From the NCBI RefSeq assembly GCF_015832195.1, contig NC_052017.1:92406429-92470428 (forward strand): DNA of 64,000 bases. Direction: 5' to 3'. Below the pieces are notes generated by a model, which had not been told where the DNA came from, did not search any database, and saw only the letters and a program-made list of their open reading frames with translations. This document shows, piece by piece, positions 26,501-35,122 of this stretch. Within the stretch, counting starts at the first letter, position 1. Every line of letters starts with the position of its first letter. The position numbers and the translations under genes are program-made. The stretch is from Motacilla alba alba. Taxonomy: Eukaryota; Chordata; Aves; Passeriformes; Motacillidae.

Positions 26501-28489
26501 AGAGCATGCAGACCAGGCCTTGTGCCCCTTGGATCCACAGGGCTCCTACAAATACTCACTCTGTGGCTCAGTGCCTCTTCCAGGTGTCACACTGGGACAG
26601 TACCTGCCCTTCCTTTCACTCGTCTCTCTTGTAGTGTTAAATAGCCAGCCAGAGACACACTGACAGCTGCTCTCCCCAAAGACCTGACATTTTTGTATCA
26701 CAGAACAGGATTATTCCTTGCTTTCTTCCCAAAAATAGCAGAGGCAAGGCAGAAATCTTCAAACACTGGTGAGCACAGGCTTGGCATGCTTTATAGGAAA
26801 CCTGTTTGCTAGATCCCCCCTGTTCATTTCCCTGCTGTACCCTGCCTTGGCATTTTATGGCCTTGGTCCACAGCCCATCACCTATCCTACAGTCAGAAGT
26901 GGCAGACATAGCTGGTCTGTCAGATTTATGTATATAGTGCATAGGGTAGGAAAATCAGAAAGGGTCCACACCAGCAGCAGAAAATACACCTCCTCCAAAT
27001 GCTTCCCCTTAGGGAAACCCCATTGCTCGTGTCTCCACCAAAGCCCTTTGCTTGGAGTGGGAAGGGCAGTGCAGAGGATGGTTACTATTTAACGCAAGGT
27101 TGTGGAAAAAACCCAGTGTCCTGTGTGGTGCTAAAGCAGTTCTCTTTGCACTTCCCAGGCTACTGAGAGCATTAAAATGCTGGTCACGCTCTGCCAGTCT
27201 GACAATGAAGAGATCAGAAAAGTGGCGTCCGAAACCCTGCTCTCCCTTGGTGAGTTGCCTGACTTAGAGCAGTATTTAATTTTATTTTTTAACAGAGCAA
27301 CATGTAAGACACCCGAGCGATGTAAATGTGAGACTGTAAATTGAAACAAAACTTTACAGAGTGACTTAAACAAGTCAGAAAATACAGATTCTTAAAAATC
27401 ATTCATTTTGAAAATGAGCTAAAAAGAGAAATTGAATTGCGTGAGTCTGGAGGGGGAAGTAGTAAAAGGGAGGATAGCAAAGGAGAAGTTGAGAAACAGA
27501 AAGAATTAATAATTAATCTGCAGTTTCTGGGCACCAGTACTTCAGTGGCATGGAAAAATTGTGTTTTTCTGGCCTTTCGGCTAGGCATGCATTTCTACTC
27601 CATGGAGGTGGTGTCCTTGTGTTATTTTAATTATGCAAACCCTTCAAATATGTTCTCTTCCATTCACCGCTTCAGCAGGAATTCAGTCTGCTGTGGGACA
27701 TGTTATTGCTCAGGTTATAAAACAACTAGCCCAGGGACACTTGAAAACCCTGATTGTTCTGCCATTCTTCTAGATAACATACAGATAGCATTTTTGGTTT
27801 CTTATTGCCAGTTCAACACATTAGGGTCAATGTTGTCTTCCTGCAAGTGCATATAGATGGCAGTAGCTAAGGGAAAAGGGGTTGAAAGACACAATAATAT
27901 TTTGCAAACATACTGCTTCCTATTCTCAGCAGTATAGAAGTAACGTTGTGGATGGATTCACTTCTTTAAAGTGCCAGGAAGTGGGAGGTGGATAAACTTT
28001 ATATTTTCCAAGGTTGAAGTGGATAAACATAATTTACCTCAAGTACATCACAGCAGCAGCTGAGACCTTGAGAAGCACAATAGGTCATTCAGTACAACAA
28101 GTGTGCAAGATACTGTCACCTCATCGTACAAGCCACATCTGCTTCTGTTTGGCTTTAGATAACCAAACAAGTTACATGGGAAGTTTTAAAAAAAAAGAAT
28201 AATTTGAACATTCAGAACATGTTTAGCTTTTCCAAATAATTTCTGAAATTGCTTCTAACAAGATAAAGTTGAAAAAGGGGTAGAAATTACTGGCCACTCA
28301 GTACTTTCTAACAGCAGAGAATCCAGTATTTTAAATGTTCTAGGGCAATGACATAGTACATGATTATGCTTTATCATTTTGCATTCAGGTGAAGATGGGA
28401 GACTGGCATATGAACAGCTGGACAAATTTCCCCGGGAATTTGTTAAAGTTGGAAGCCGCCGTGGAACTGAAGCTGCCACAGCTTTTTAG
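2421..28489 (+). CDS. RIPOR2: RIPOR2 (FAM65B), 3' part of gene, 16 constitutive exons
   Basis: Spliced coding region, partial at the 5' end. Joining 2421-2570, 3479-3542, 7271-7314, 8570-8695, 10076-10224, 11281-11410, 13416-14105, 16658-16842, 18600-18768, 20219-20354, 21200-21361, 22342-22500, 23550-23752, 25203-25286, 27159-27249 and 28389-28489 gives an open frame of 880 residues ending in TAG; every junction is GT-AG and phases match. The protein closely follows vertebrate RIPOR2 as I remember it: N-terminal RIPOR domain (residues 1 to about 220 here), a long Ser/Pro-rich acidic middle (about 222-510), and a helical ARM-like C-terminal region (about 570-880). In the family RIPOR2 binds RhoA and restrains its activation, affects cell polarity and migration, and is needed in hair-cell stereocilia. 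Human full length is about 1068 aa, so roughly 150 N-terminal residues, with the start codon and promoter, lie left of the window. RIPOR1 and RIPOR3 are paralogues, but residue identity and the GMNN neighbour favour RIPOR2. Confidence 0.96.
3479..3542 (+). CDS. RIPOR2: RIPOR2 in-window exon 2
   Basis: 64 nt encoding [21 protein letters not shown] plus the first base of a glycine codon. The acceptor is caactcag and the donor GTAAGT. It continues the N-terminal RIPOR domain and matches the vertebrate sequence almost residue for residue. Confidence 0.94.
7271..7314 (+). CDS. RIPOR2: RIPOR2 in-window exon 3 (44-nt small exon)
   Basis: Very short exon completing the split glycine and encoding [15 protein letters not shown]. 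The acceptor is ttctcag and the donor GTATGT. It joins phase 1 to phase 0 and links the coiled N-terminal part to the beta-rich part of the RIPOR domain. The exon lies alone between introns of 3.7 and 1.3 kb. Confidence 0.93.
8570..8695 (+). CDS. RIPOR2: RIPOR2 in-window exon 4
   Basis: 126 nt, phase 0 to 0, 42 residues starting [20 protein letters not shown] and ending VGLISIK. The acceptor follows a run of about 13 T residues; the donor is GTATGC. The strand-rich sequence looks like the opening of a C2-like fold in the RIPOR domain; that fold assignment is inference. Confidence 0.94.
10076..10224 (+). CDS. RIPOR2: RIPOR2 in-window exon 5
   Basis: 149 nt beginning [20 protein letters not shown] and ending LEITW plus two bases of a Tyr codon. 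The acceptor is tcttacag and the donor GTAAGT. In the unspliced frame the donor reads TAG, so the next exon is needed to complete Tyr (TA|C). It encodes the end of the C2-like part of the RIPOR domain. Confidence 0.95.
10561..10636. repeat. (TA)n / AT-rich simple repeat
   Basis: Two runs of alternating TA (about 10561-10572 and 10586-10614) separated by T-rich sequence and followed by A/T-only sequence. Intronic microsatellite, able to fold back on itself. Confidence 0.9.
11281..11410 (+). CDS. RIPOR2: RIPOR2 in-window exon 6
   Basis: 130 nt completing Tyr and encoding [12 protein letters not shown] through [18 protein letters not shown] and KDHSFF. The acceptor is tatccgtag and the donor GTAAGC. 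The [14 protein letters not shown] stretch holds basic-directed and proline-directed Ser/Thr sites, consistent with the known phosphoregulation of RIPOR2. It ends in phase 0, so it can splice either to the cassette at 11948 or to the large exon at 13416. Confidence 0.95.
11948..12094 (+). CDS. RIPOR2: RIPOR2 candidate cassette exon (147 nt, 49 aa)
   Basis: Open 147-nt segment, phase 0 at both ends, between exons 6 and 7. A pyrimidine-rich tract precedes an AG at 11946-11947, and GTGAGT follows 12094. It encodes [20 protein letters not shown] and then [20 protein letters not shown], ending KAGLELY. Inclusion keeps the frame and adds 49 residues with an RSRSFS motif of the kind bound by 14-3-3 proteins once phosphorylated. 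It is absent from the main human protein as I remember it, so it is probably alternatively spliced or tissue-restricted. The acceptor tract is weaker than its neighbours'. That the exon is real is inferred from the intact frame, the splice sites and protein-like composition. Confidence 0.75.
12095..16657 (+). other. RIPOR2 introns flanking the large exon
   Basis: Introns 12095-13415 and 14106-16657. The second has an open stretch at 15542-15802 that I cannot assign and a doubled AATAAAATGAAG (16531-16562) close to exon 8. No extra RIPOR2 coding sequence was recognised. Confidence 0.65.
13416..14105 (+). CDS. RIPOR2: RIPOR2 in-window exon 7 (large Ser/Pro-rich exon)
   Basis: 690 nt, phase 0 to 0, 230 residues starting [13 protein letters not shown] and ending [11 protein letters not shown]. 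The acceptor is ttatcttttcag and the donor GTGAGT. The middle is rich in Ser, Pro, Glu and Asp and probably disordered. Two blocks are strongly conserved: [20 protein letters not shown] and [18 protein letters not shown]. The fast-evolving linker between them differs most from mammals. It is the longest exon of the gene and has higher GC than the flanking introns. Confidence 0.95.
16658..16842 (+). CDS. RIPOR2: RIPOR2 in-window exon 8
   Basis: 185 nt encoding [20 protein letters not shown], then [19 protein letters not shown] and [13 protein letters not shown], ending with AG, the first two bases of a Ser codon. The acceptor is ctttgcag and the donor GTAAGT. The donor can join either 17203 (short isoform) or 18600 (long isoform); both complete the codon as Ser. 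Contains a basic RSRSSS cluster and an acidic DDED run. Confidence 0.95.
17203..17263 (+). CDS. RIPOR2: RIPOR2 candidate alternative last exon (short isoform)
   Basis: A strong acceptor (ttttctctctag, AG at 17201-17202, with a C-rich tract upstream) opens a frame-compatible exon. With AG from exon 8 it reads [20 protein letters not shown] and then TAA at 17261-17263. The result is a protein lacking the C-terminal ARM-like region. Short FAM65B isoforms of about 600 residues are known in mammals, and this exon has the right position for one, though I cannot compare the tail sequences. An AATAAA at 17791-17796 offers a poly(A) site about 530 nt downstream. Confidence 0.72.
17264..17815 (+). other. 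RIPOR2: Putative 3' UTR of the short RIPOR2 isoform
   Basis: Sequence from the alternative stop to just past the AATAAA at 17791. It contains A-rich and T-rich runs and no splice acceptor that would obviously rejoin the frame. If the short isoform is not made, this is plain intron. Confidence 0.5.
17791..17796 (+). terminator. AATAAA poly(A) signal for short RIPOR2 isoform
   Basis: Canonical hexamer in an A-rich context (17789-17804), followed by a T-rich stretch (ttctttttttccctctgg) that can serve as the downstream element. It lies 528 nt after the alternative stop codon. Confidence 0.5.
17816..18599 (+). other. RIPOR2 intron before exon 9
   Basis: No coding content was recognised. A GT-rich simple stretch at 18509-18543 lies 57 nt upstream of the exon 9 acceptor. 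Confidence 0.7.
18509..18543. repeat. GT-rich simple repeat
   Basis: Alternating tgtgtg and gggtgtg units, an imperfect (GT)n/(GGTGTG)n stretch just upstream of RIPOR2 exon 9. Confidence 0.75.
18600..18768 (+). CDS. RIPOR2: RIPOR2 in-window exon 9
   Basis: 169 nt completing Ser and encoding [20 protein letters not shown], then [18 protein letters not shown] and [18 protein letters not shown]. The acceptor is cctcctccccag and the donor GTACCA. Strongly conserved; it begins the helical C-terminal region present only in the long isoform. Confidence 0.95.
20219..20354 (+). CDS. RIPOR2: RIPOR2 in-window exon 10
   Basis: 136 nt encoding [20 protein letters not shown] through [14 protein letters not shown] plus one base of Ala. 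The acceptor is cttcaccag and the donor GTAAGA. Helical ARM-like region. Confidence 0.95.
21200..21361 (+). CDS. RIPOR2: RIPOR2 in-window exon 11
   Basis: 162 nt encoding (A)[20 protein letters not shown] and [19 protein letters not shown], ending LAET plus one base of Val. The acceptor is gtcttccccag and the donor GTACAA. ARM-like helices. Confidence 0.95.
22342..22500 (+). CDS. RIPOR2: RIPOR2 in-window exon 12
   Basis: 159 nt encoding (V)[20 protein letters not shown], then [19 protein letters not shown], ending LLQLAKE plus one base of Ala. The acceptor is gctgcctgcag and the donor GTAGAG. A near-invariant stretch in vertebrates. Confidence 0.95.
23550..23752 (+). CDS. RIPOR2: RIPOR2 in-window exon 13
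   Basis: 203 nt encoding (A)[20 protein letters not shown], then [20 protein letters not shown] and ENRHFREK. The acceptor is gcacttctag and the donor GTAAGT; ends in phase 0. Armadillo-like helical repeats. Confidence 0.95.
25203..25286 (+). CDS. RIPOR2: RIPOR2 in-window exon 14
   Basis: 84 nt, phase 0 to 0, 28 residues: [17 protein letters not shown], then [11 protein letters not shown]. The acceptor is atctgttttcag and the donor GTAAGA. One helical repeat. Confidence 0.94.
27159..27249 (+). CDS. RIPOR2: RIPOR2 in-window exon 15
   Basis: 91 nt encoding [20 protein letters not shown] and [10 protein letters not shown] plus one base of Gly. The acceptor is tgcacttcccag and the donor GTGAGT. 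Armadillo-like repeat. Confidence 0.95.
28389..28489 (+). CDS. RIPOR2: RIPOR2 terminal coding exon (exon 16)
   Basis: 101 nt completing Gly and encoding [20 protein letters not shown] and [12 protein letters not shown], then TAG at 28487-28489. The acceptor is tttgcattcag. The C-terminal tail ATAF matches the human end. Confidence 0.96.
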
Positions 28490-29410
28490 ATGGAAAAGAA
28501 CCTGCTAATATTAAACAGGCATTAAAGTAGGATGGAGCTGCACTTCAGTGTGGGGAACAAGAGGAAGACTTTAAAGAATTCTATGAGAATGTTCCAAAAT
28601 GTAGCAATTTACAGACTTCTTCAAGAAAAGCAAAATCTGAAATCCAGCTTAAGGATTCCTATTGGCTCCTCGTTGCAGCTCATGATGGAACAGTTGGATG
28701 CTGAGGAACAATACTTTCTTGACTGATTCTAAACAAATAATGTAATTGCAGATATTCAGCCTCAACAGACTTCTGTGAGGTTTTTAGAATTCGGCATCTC
28801 CATATATTTTCCTATTATATTTACTTCCTTGAAGTTGTTGTGAAAGCTTGAGCCGTGTGATACCGTATCTGTCAAGGACAATCAGGAGGCCACCTGAGCA
28901 GGCATGCAGAGTTTTCCCTTAAATCCCAAATGAAGTGTCTGCTGCCATGCAGTGTCCCCAGCAACACTCCAGTGGCAGAAAACGCTGCTCAGCTTTCTCA
29001 GTTGTGTCTTGGTAATGAAATACAGGGAAAGTTCTACAAGTTTTGCCTTGAGAAACAGCGTGATGTAAACCCTGGGAGGTGTCACTTTGGTGACTCATTC
29101 TAAATGCCTCCACTGGTCTTTTATTCCCTTCTCATGTCCTCCAGCAGCAAACCATCATTAATCCAGCGATTTCTGAGGGGGATCAATCAATCACGTAGGT
29201 TTCTGAAAACTAAATGAAAAGGTAAAGTGCATTTATTTATTCTGAGAAGAAGGAGTGAATACCGCTAATTGCACAAGTCCCCAAAACCATTTTGTCCTGC
29301 AAGCTGCAGGCAGGATTGGATTTTGTACATTCTAATTAGAGGAGCGTAGTTTCTATAGAGTGATTTCAATATAAAGAACAGAACAAACTCAAGTGGACCT
29401 CGGAGGCAGT

Positions 29411-29416
29411 AATAAA
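29411..29416 (+). terminator. RIPOR2 possible proximal poly(A) signal
   Basis: AATAAA about 920 nt after the stop codon. It could give a short UTR lacking the Pumilio/AU-rich block. No experimental support can be drawn from sequence alone. Confidence 0.35.
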
Positions 29417-29736
29417 CAGAGGGGAAGCAAATGCACCTCCCCTCCCTGCACTGCAAGGTTGAAAGACAGCGAGTGCTTCAAACTGTTGATTACAAGCCTT
29501 AAGTTAACAGAGGAGGTGAACAGAATTTAACAGAAGAGTGTTCCTGTACTGTGTTGATTATGCATGAAATGCTATTTAGATGTCAATTGAAGTATCCAAA
29601 TTTGCATAGACGACATAGAAAATACTGCAAACAGTTCACATCAAGAGGAAACCTTGTGAGCCAAACACTTTGGCAGGCAGGGGTCATTTGTTTTGTTTTT
29701 GTTGGTTTTTTTTTTTTACTGTGAATGTTACAAGAA

Positions 29737-29757
29737 TGTACATATTTGTATATTTAT
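29737..29757 (+). promoter_or_regulatory. Pumilio and AU-rich element cluster in RIPOR2 3' UTR
   Basis: TGTACATA (29737-29744) fits the PUF consensus UGUANAUA exactly. TGTATATT follows 2 nt later with one mismatch, and TATTTAT overlaps that second site. Such elements usually lower mRNA stability or translation. Confidence 0.5.
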
Positions 29758-29998
29758 AAATATATATATTCTTCCTTTAATTAAAGAAGTACATTTTGTA
29801 CAGTGCAAAATGCTTACTTGTTTACTGAGGGATATAAACTCTTTTTGCAGAAGGTGAAATAGCCATTTTGTGGTTTTTATACTACACCTGTCCCATCAGT
29901 TGAATTCTTTCAAGGCGTCCTTTTGTATCTACTTTTTTTTTTTTCTTTTAGTTTTGTGGCATTTGTACTCACCATATTTCCTATCACATTTAAGTTAT

Positions 29999-30004
29999 AA
30001 TAAA
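29999..30004 (+). terminator. RIPOR2 distal poly(A) signal AATAAA
   Basis: Canonical hexamer in an A/T-rich context at the end of the AU-rich 3' UTR. It is the last good + strand signal before sequence without recognisable gene content. Confidence 0.7.
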
Positions 30005-30025
30005 GATTATTTTTAATTACTAAGC

Positions 30026-33000
30026 ACACCAGTCCATATGTACAGTCACCATTTCCATCAGCAGCCTCTTCACTATCAGGCTCATAGTTTTAGTTCAGAG
30101 CAAGCCAGCTTTGTGTATCATTCAAGATGCTTACCAAGAAAGGCTCCACAGGGACTACCTCTCCAGAAGATGTGCTGGAGAGGCTCTAGGATTATTACCA
30201 AACTTGCACTGATTACTCCTCCCTTCTATGAAGACAGCCTCTTCTTGGACAGAAGACATTCCTTCCATTCATTTTCCCTTTTCAAACATTCAGGCTTACA
30301 GCACACACCTTGGGGAATGGAGAGCTGCCTATGGAGCAGGGAGCCAAAGCCACAGGGAACAGGGAGCAGCTCACATACAGAGGTACTGCATCAAATGGAG
30401 GGTGTATCTCATCTCATGGTTTAAAGCCACCCTTGGAGAAGCTTATTAGCCTAAAGCTGATCTACTACACCGTTACAGCCAGGATTCATGACAGCCGTAA
30501 CAAAGTGAACAGACCTTAAAGCTTCCAAAACCTGAGGGCAAAGAAAAATATCCAAACCGTTTATTTGTCTCCAAGCTTGTACATTTTTATGCTTGCAGAG
30601 CTGACAACGCTGTCTTTTCCTGGCACATTAACACACACCTTGGTGGAGTAGGAAAAACCAGATGCACAGAGGTGAGCATCACAAGGTTTGTGCTTACCAA
30701 CAGTAAAGAAGGAAGCAGCAGGCAGTAATTACAAAAGCTCTTAGGGCTGCAGCAGACTTACTTGGACAAATTCAAAGGTCAGGGCCACCGCAGGAAAGTG
30801 TGCTAGGAAAAAGTTCCCATAGCAAAGTGGCTCAGCAGCTGTGCAGATGGAAGAGATGGGCAGCTCGCTAGAAGTGCACTTGGTTAAAGGGGTTTTTCTG
30901 GTGGTAAAGGTATCCTTACCTTATGCTGTGGTGGTTTTTACTACCCCTGCCATGCTGTCACTGTCTCAGCATTTGGCCCCATAAATAGAAACCTGGAGCA
31001 CCCCTATACTACTGTAGCTACAGCAGCAGCATGTTATGCTGCCCAGTTTCACACTGCTACTAGCAAGGCTGTTGTATCCATCACACCTTCAGAAAAGCTA
31101 TCCTCTAGAGCTTCACCCTGTTCTGCAGTCTGTGATACATACTTTATAATTTATACTTTATAAATAATGCTTATCATTAATGTGAACCTCAAAATTAGGA
31201 GTCAACAACTGCCAGACACTGTATCTTAAGTATGGCTCCCTGCTTTGCAGTGGGATTGTCCTGAGGAGAGGATCCACAGCATCCAGCTTCAAATGGCTGC
31301 AGTGCCCCCGAGGGCAGGATAGACGTGTCCTCACAACTGATCACATTTCATTACAGGCATTTGCCAGCAGTTCAACAAACAGCAGCAAATTACAGTTCCT
31401 CATAACACCATTATCAGTTGCTAAATTGTTTTGTGTTATTGCAAGAATGGAAAGATAAATTAATAACACAATAAACATTTTCTGCTGAAAAAAAACCATT
31501 GACAATGCAACTCAGTCTTAAGAACATTAGAGTGCTGGAAAAGCATAGCCTTGGCAAAGTTGGCACATCTTCTTATTAAATTCTTAAATCCAGTTCTGAA
31601 AACAACCTGAGATGGTCCTTGAGGAAAAGTAAATGAATGTGCATCACATGTTCTTAACAAAAAAATAACCTATGACTAACTTCATGACTTATGCAGAGGC
31701 CACACCATAAGCTGCAGCACAGAACAAAGCTGCAGGCACTCACGTAAGCAATCCCATGCCAAAACCCAAGTGAGTTTCAGCTGCCCGAACATGTAGCTAT
31801 TATGGTCTAATTAATTTCTCCACACATTGTCTTAAGTACAATGGGTGCTTAGCAAAAATAGCAATTTTTAGTGTAAACCAGTTATGAGTTCTTCCTCACA
31901 CAAACAGTCCACCTGCCCCATGGTTTGCTGTCCCTGAACAGCTGCTCATTCTTGAAACATCTGACACCTGCAAATGACCCACTGCCCCACGCTTAACTCT
32001 TGCATGACTGAAATTCAGCACATGCACATTTTATGGGAGAAGTGCTAGGACACTGTAGATACATCCCACTTCCACACAGCCTGAAAGACAAGATTGTGTC
32101 TGTACCCTCTGGAGTGGAAAGGAGTGTTGATTCCTTTTGCTGGTAGCACAAACACATTTAACTTCCTGGAGAGAACCACATGCTGTAGTTAGGTTCCAGA
32201 ACTGATACTTTTATTATACTAGACAGGATGTTCTCTCTATAACTTAGCCAGAGATAAAGGTTGTCTTTAGTGATGCTGATTTTCAGCTGCTCCATAGCTG
32301 TGTTCCAGTTTTGATAAATGACTTTCCCTGTATGGTAAGTGATAAATGATTTTCCCTTAAAATGTCAGATGGTTTTAAGAGAACTAATCACAAACTAATC
32401 TCTGTATAATTTCTAGACCTTTGACAAGCTGTTAGCACATAAAGTTTCTTGACTTAATATGTACACAGTGCTACTGCATGCATGTTCAAAAAAGCACTCA
32501 ATTTTCAGAACAATAGAACATTTTTAAACAGCAGTTGTTGCAGCATCCTAAAACAGCTGCTGAGAACATTTCCATGCATTAGTGTCTGATACAATAGGTA
32601 TAAGTCAGTGTTTGGTCAAGGTTCAATGCATCTGCGACAAAACATGTGTATGGGTTTTATTACTGTGGCATTTTGGCTCACACCTAGCCTTCTCGGGCAT
32701 CACAGGTTTTTTTGCATTTCCACAGCAAACTATCCACTCTCCTAACAAACTGCACTTGAAAAAAACACAGCAGCCTCCGTTTAAAACATTAGTATGTATT
32801 ACTAAGCAGCACATGCCCTTTTGATGTAAAAATTTACTCTGTTAGAGGGGGGCCAAACACTGCAATACATCCATCAGCCTACTCGCAGAACTGCCATGAT
32901 TTATTTGTACACAGTCTATTTCAACAGAAGGATCCAGCACATCAAGGGACTGTCACATCTTTTATTTAAATAAAATTAATCCAGAAAAAGCATAAGATCT

Positions 33001-34614
33001 AAACCTAATAAGCATTCTTCTTGATCAACCTGAAGGTAAGAAACACAGATGCAGATACTACACACAAATTCTGGATTTGTCTCTTTCTGGCAGTTCTGTT
33101 CCAACAACAGCACCTGTACTACAGCAGTTCACACAGCAGGAAGTGAAGCAGTGGAAAAGCTGCACTTGTGGTCTCATTTTGGTCTGCTAGTCATGCCACA
33201 GTCCTTTCTTCCCTTCTACAGCCTCTGCAAATACAATATACTTGATGTTTAAAAATAAAGCCACCTCTAAAAAAGGTAAGAGTTAACAATCAATAACTTA
33301 AACTAAATTGAACTGCAAAAAACCAATTTTATCAAAATGAATTTTATGTTTCCTTACTAATGTTGAACTACTTTGTTAAGAAAGTTGCTTACAATGTGAG
33401 CTAGGAGAAGTCTAAGTCACTTGACAACCATTATGCACTTCTCCTAACAGAAAACCAAGGTTACTCTACAAAGCATTTGCCCAGCACCGTTTTGTTTCTT
33501 CTTCAAGATGGCACCAGTGCAAGATAAAGGACACACCTTTCTCACCTTTTCAGCACAGTGATGGAAAGGAATATGCCTAAGAAACCCCTGGAACACACAC
33601 TGGAAGATGTAATCTTGTGCTTACAAAGTTCACAGAAATTGTGATGCCTCGTTTTCTAGTTAGCATGCTTGAGGTAAAATGGCAGCCAGGAGTATTGCCT
33701 CCCATAATGGTTTCTGACGTTTCCTGGATGTCACAACTGAAATCACTTGTAAAACATCTGTTAACTGATCAACAGCCACAGGAAGTCAAACAGAAGGAAT
33801 ATAAAGGTGCCAATCTGATAGCTCCAGAGTCATTCACACGTACCCTGAAGCAATCATCTCTAGCAAGGCCAGAGAGATGCACAACTCAGGATGCTTCTAT
33901 TCACTTCTGCCTCCTGAAAGCCACTGAGCTTTAAGCTCCTCCCGAAATACGTCTCAGTTCACTCGGTACTGGAAAATCTGTATCCAACTTACTCTCCTGC
34001 TCCATCACACCCCATGCAGATATCAGATAAGGCGCTCAAGGTTTTAAAGATCACTTTCTATTCCTGTAAACCTTTTAGAACCTAAGTACCTTGGTAAAAG
34101 GGTGTCTCATCTCTTGGTAAATACCAGAGCAGTACCTTGAAAACACCAAGTTTCCTTTCAGAACAGCTCTGTTTTGTCTCCACCTAGTTTTCAGCACAGC
34201 TACTACTGGGACTAAGAACACACCACCTTCTCTTCATAAGCCAAATACAGTATTACTAAAATAAATGGTCCAATATTTCCTACTTAAGCTCTCATTACAC
34301 AGTTTGCAAAATGTTTCCTAAGAAGGCAGAGGAAATTAATTTTTTAAAAAATTAAAATCATAAATCTAACTGACCTTTACATTTTGATTCATTACCCAGG
34401 AAGATTTTCTGAAACCTCACCAACACCACACAAATTTTAGCTTTTTCTCACCCTCTATCCACAAAAAAAAAGCAATTTTGTTCTCCAGAATTCTGCAAAC
34501 CTAAGAAGAACTAAAAACTGTCCAGGCATCCCCCTAAAAGCTTGAAAGCTTCCATCTACAGGAGTCATAACTGATTTAAACCAAGGATTAACCATTCCCT
34601 TGTCAATTAAGACA
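30026..34614. other. Intergenic region between RIPOR2 and GMNN (tail-to-tail)
   Basis: About 4.6 kb between convergent poly(A) sites. Open frames here, the longest at 30038-30424 (+) and 33617-33934 (+), match nothing I know and lack obvious splice partners. I see no CpG island, RNA gene or clear repeat. Confidence 0.6.
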
Positions 34615-34918
34615 CTATTTTGGTAATGCAAAGATTTATTTATCAATTTTCATGCTTCATGTCAGACCAACTGATAAGAAAGATATTTACACAACAGTTG
34701 AAATACACAGTATTTGCGTTTCATACAAGCAACTACATGCAGCCTGTAGTAAATTTTCCATGCAGTATTCAGATACTCCTCCCACTGCTACATAATTCCA
34801 GTTAAAATACCAACATCTGTAATGTTCCCACAAGAGTTTCTATACCTGAGGTGTAGTACATCCTTTCAAGAGGAAGTCTGCAATTAAAAGCCTGGTACAT
34901 AAGCCTACTTAAAGGTTG
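34615..34918 (-). other. GMNN: GMNN 3' UTR
   Basis: Minus-strand sequence from the TGA to just past the AATAAA at 34640-34635. About 300 nt, AT-rich, no further open structure. Confidence 0.75.
34635..34640 (-). terminator. GMNN poly(A) signal AATAAA (minus strand)
   Basis: TTTATT on the + strand reads AATAAA on the minus strand, 279 nt downstream of the geminin stop codon. It lies in an AT-rich context. Confidence 0.7.
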
Positions 34919-35122
34919 TCATTCCAGTTGCAAATGGCTTGCTTCCTTTGAAGGAAGATCTGATCTAGTCTCCCTTAAACCAGACAATACTTGTGATGGC
35001 TCTTCTTCAGAAGGGCTGTCTGCCTCATCTCCGCAGTTGTGCTCTTCATTTTCCTGTCTGGATTCCTCTAGAACCAGACTCTCCAGTGTCTCGAGACTGT
35101 CAGGTGCTTGCCCAGTTAGCCT
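34919..35122 (-). CDS. GMNN: GMNN exon 7 (acidic tail and stop)
   Basis: 204 nt including TGA at 34921-34919. It encodes [20 protein letters not shown], then [20 protein letters not shown], ending [10 protein letters not shown]. The acceptor is ctttgtag. The low-complexity acidic tail is longer than in human and less conserved. Confidence 0.95.
   Translation of the reverse strand, partial: RLTGQAPDSLETLESLVLEESRQENEEHNCGDEADSPSEEEPSQVLSGLRETRSDLPSKEASHLQLE

Larger units (their letters stand above)
18769..28388 (+). other. RIPOR2 introns of the ARM-like region
   Basis: Introns 18769-20218, 20355-21199, 21362-22341, 22501-23549, 23753-25202, 25287-27158 and 27250-28388, separated by exons listed individually. 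All are 0.8 to 1.9 kb with GT-AG ends. No other gene, RNA or clear interspersed repeat was recognised. Confidence 0.65.
28490..30020 (+). other. RIPOR2: RIPOR2 3' UTR
   Basis: About 1.5 kb from the stop codon to just beyond the AATAAA at 29999-30004. An internal AATAAA at 29411-29416 could give a shorter UTR. Near the end is an AU-rich stretch with a Pumilio-type element TGTACATA (29737-29744), a near match TGTATATT (29747-29754) and an overlapping UAUUUAU (29751-29757). Confidence 0.8.

Noticed and set aside
33617..33934. 105-codon open frame between RIPOR2 and GMNN
   Set aside because: Tested as a possible extra gene; matches nothing known, and no promoter or splice context is visible.
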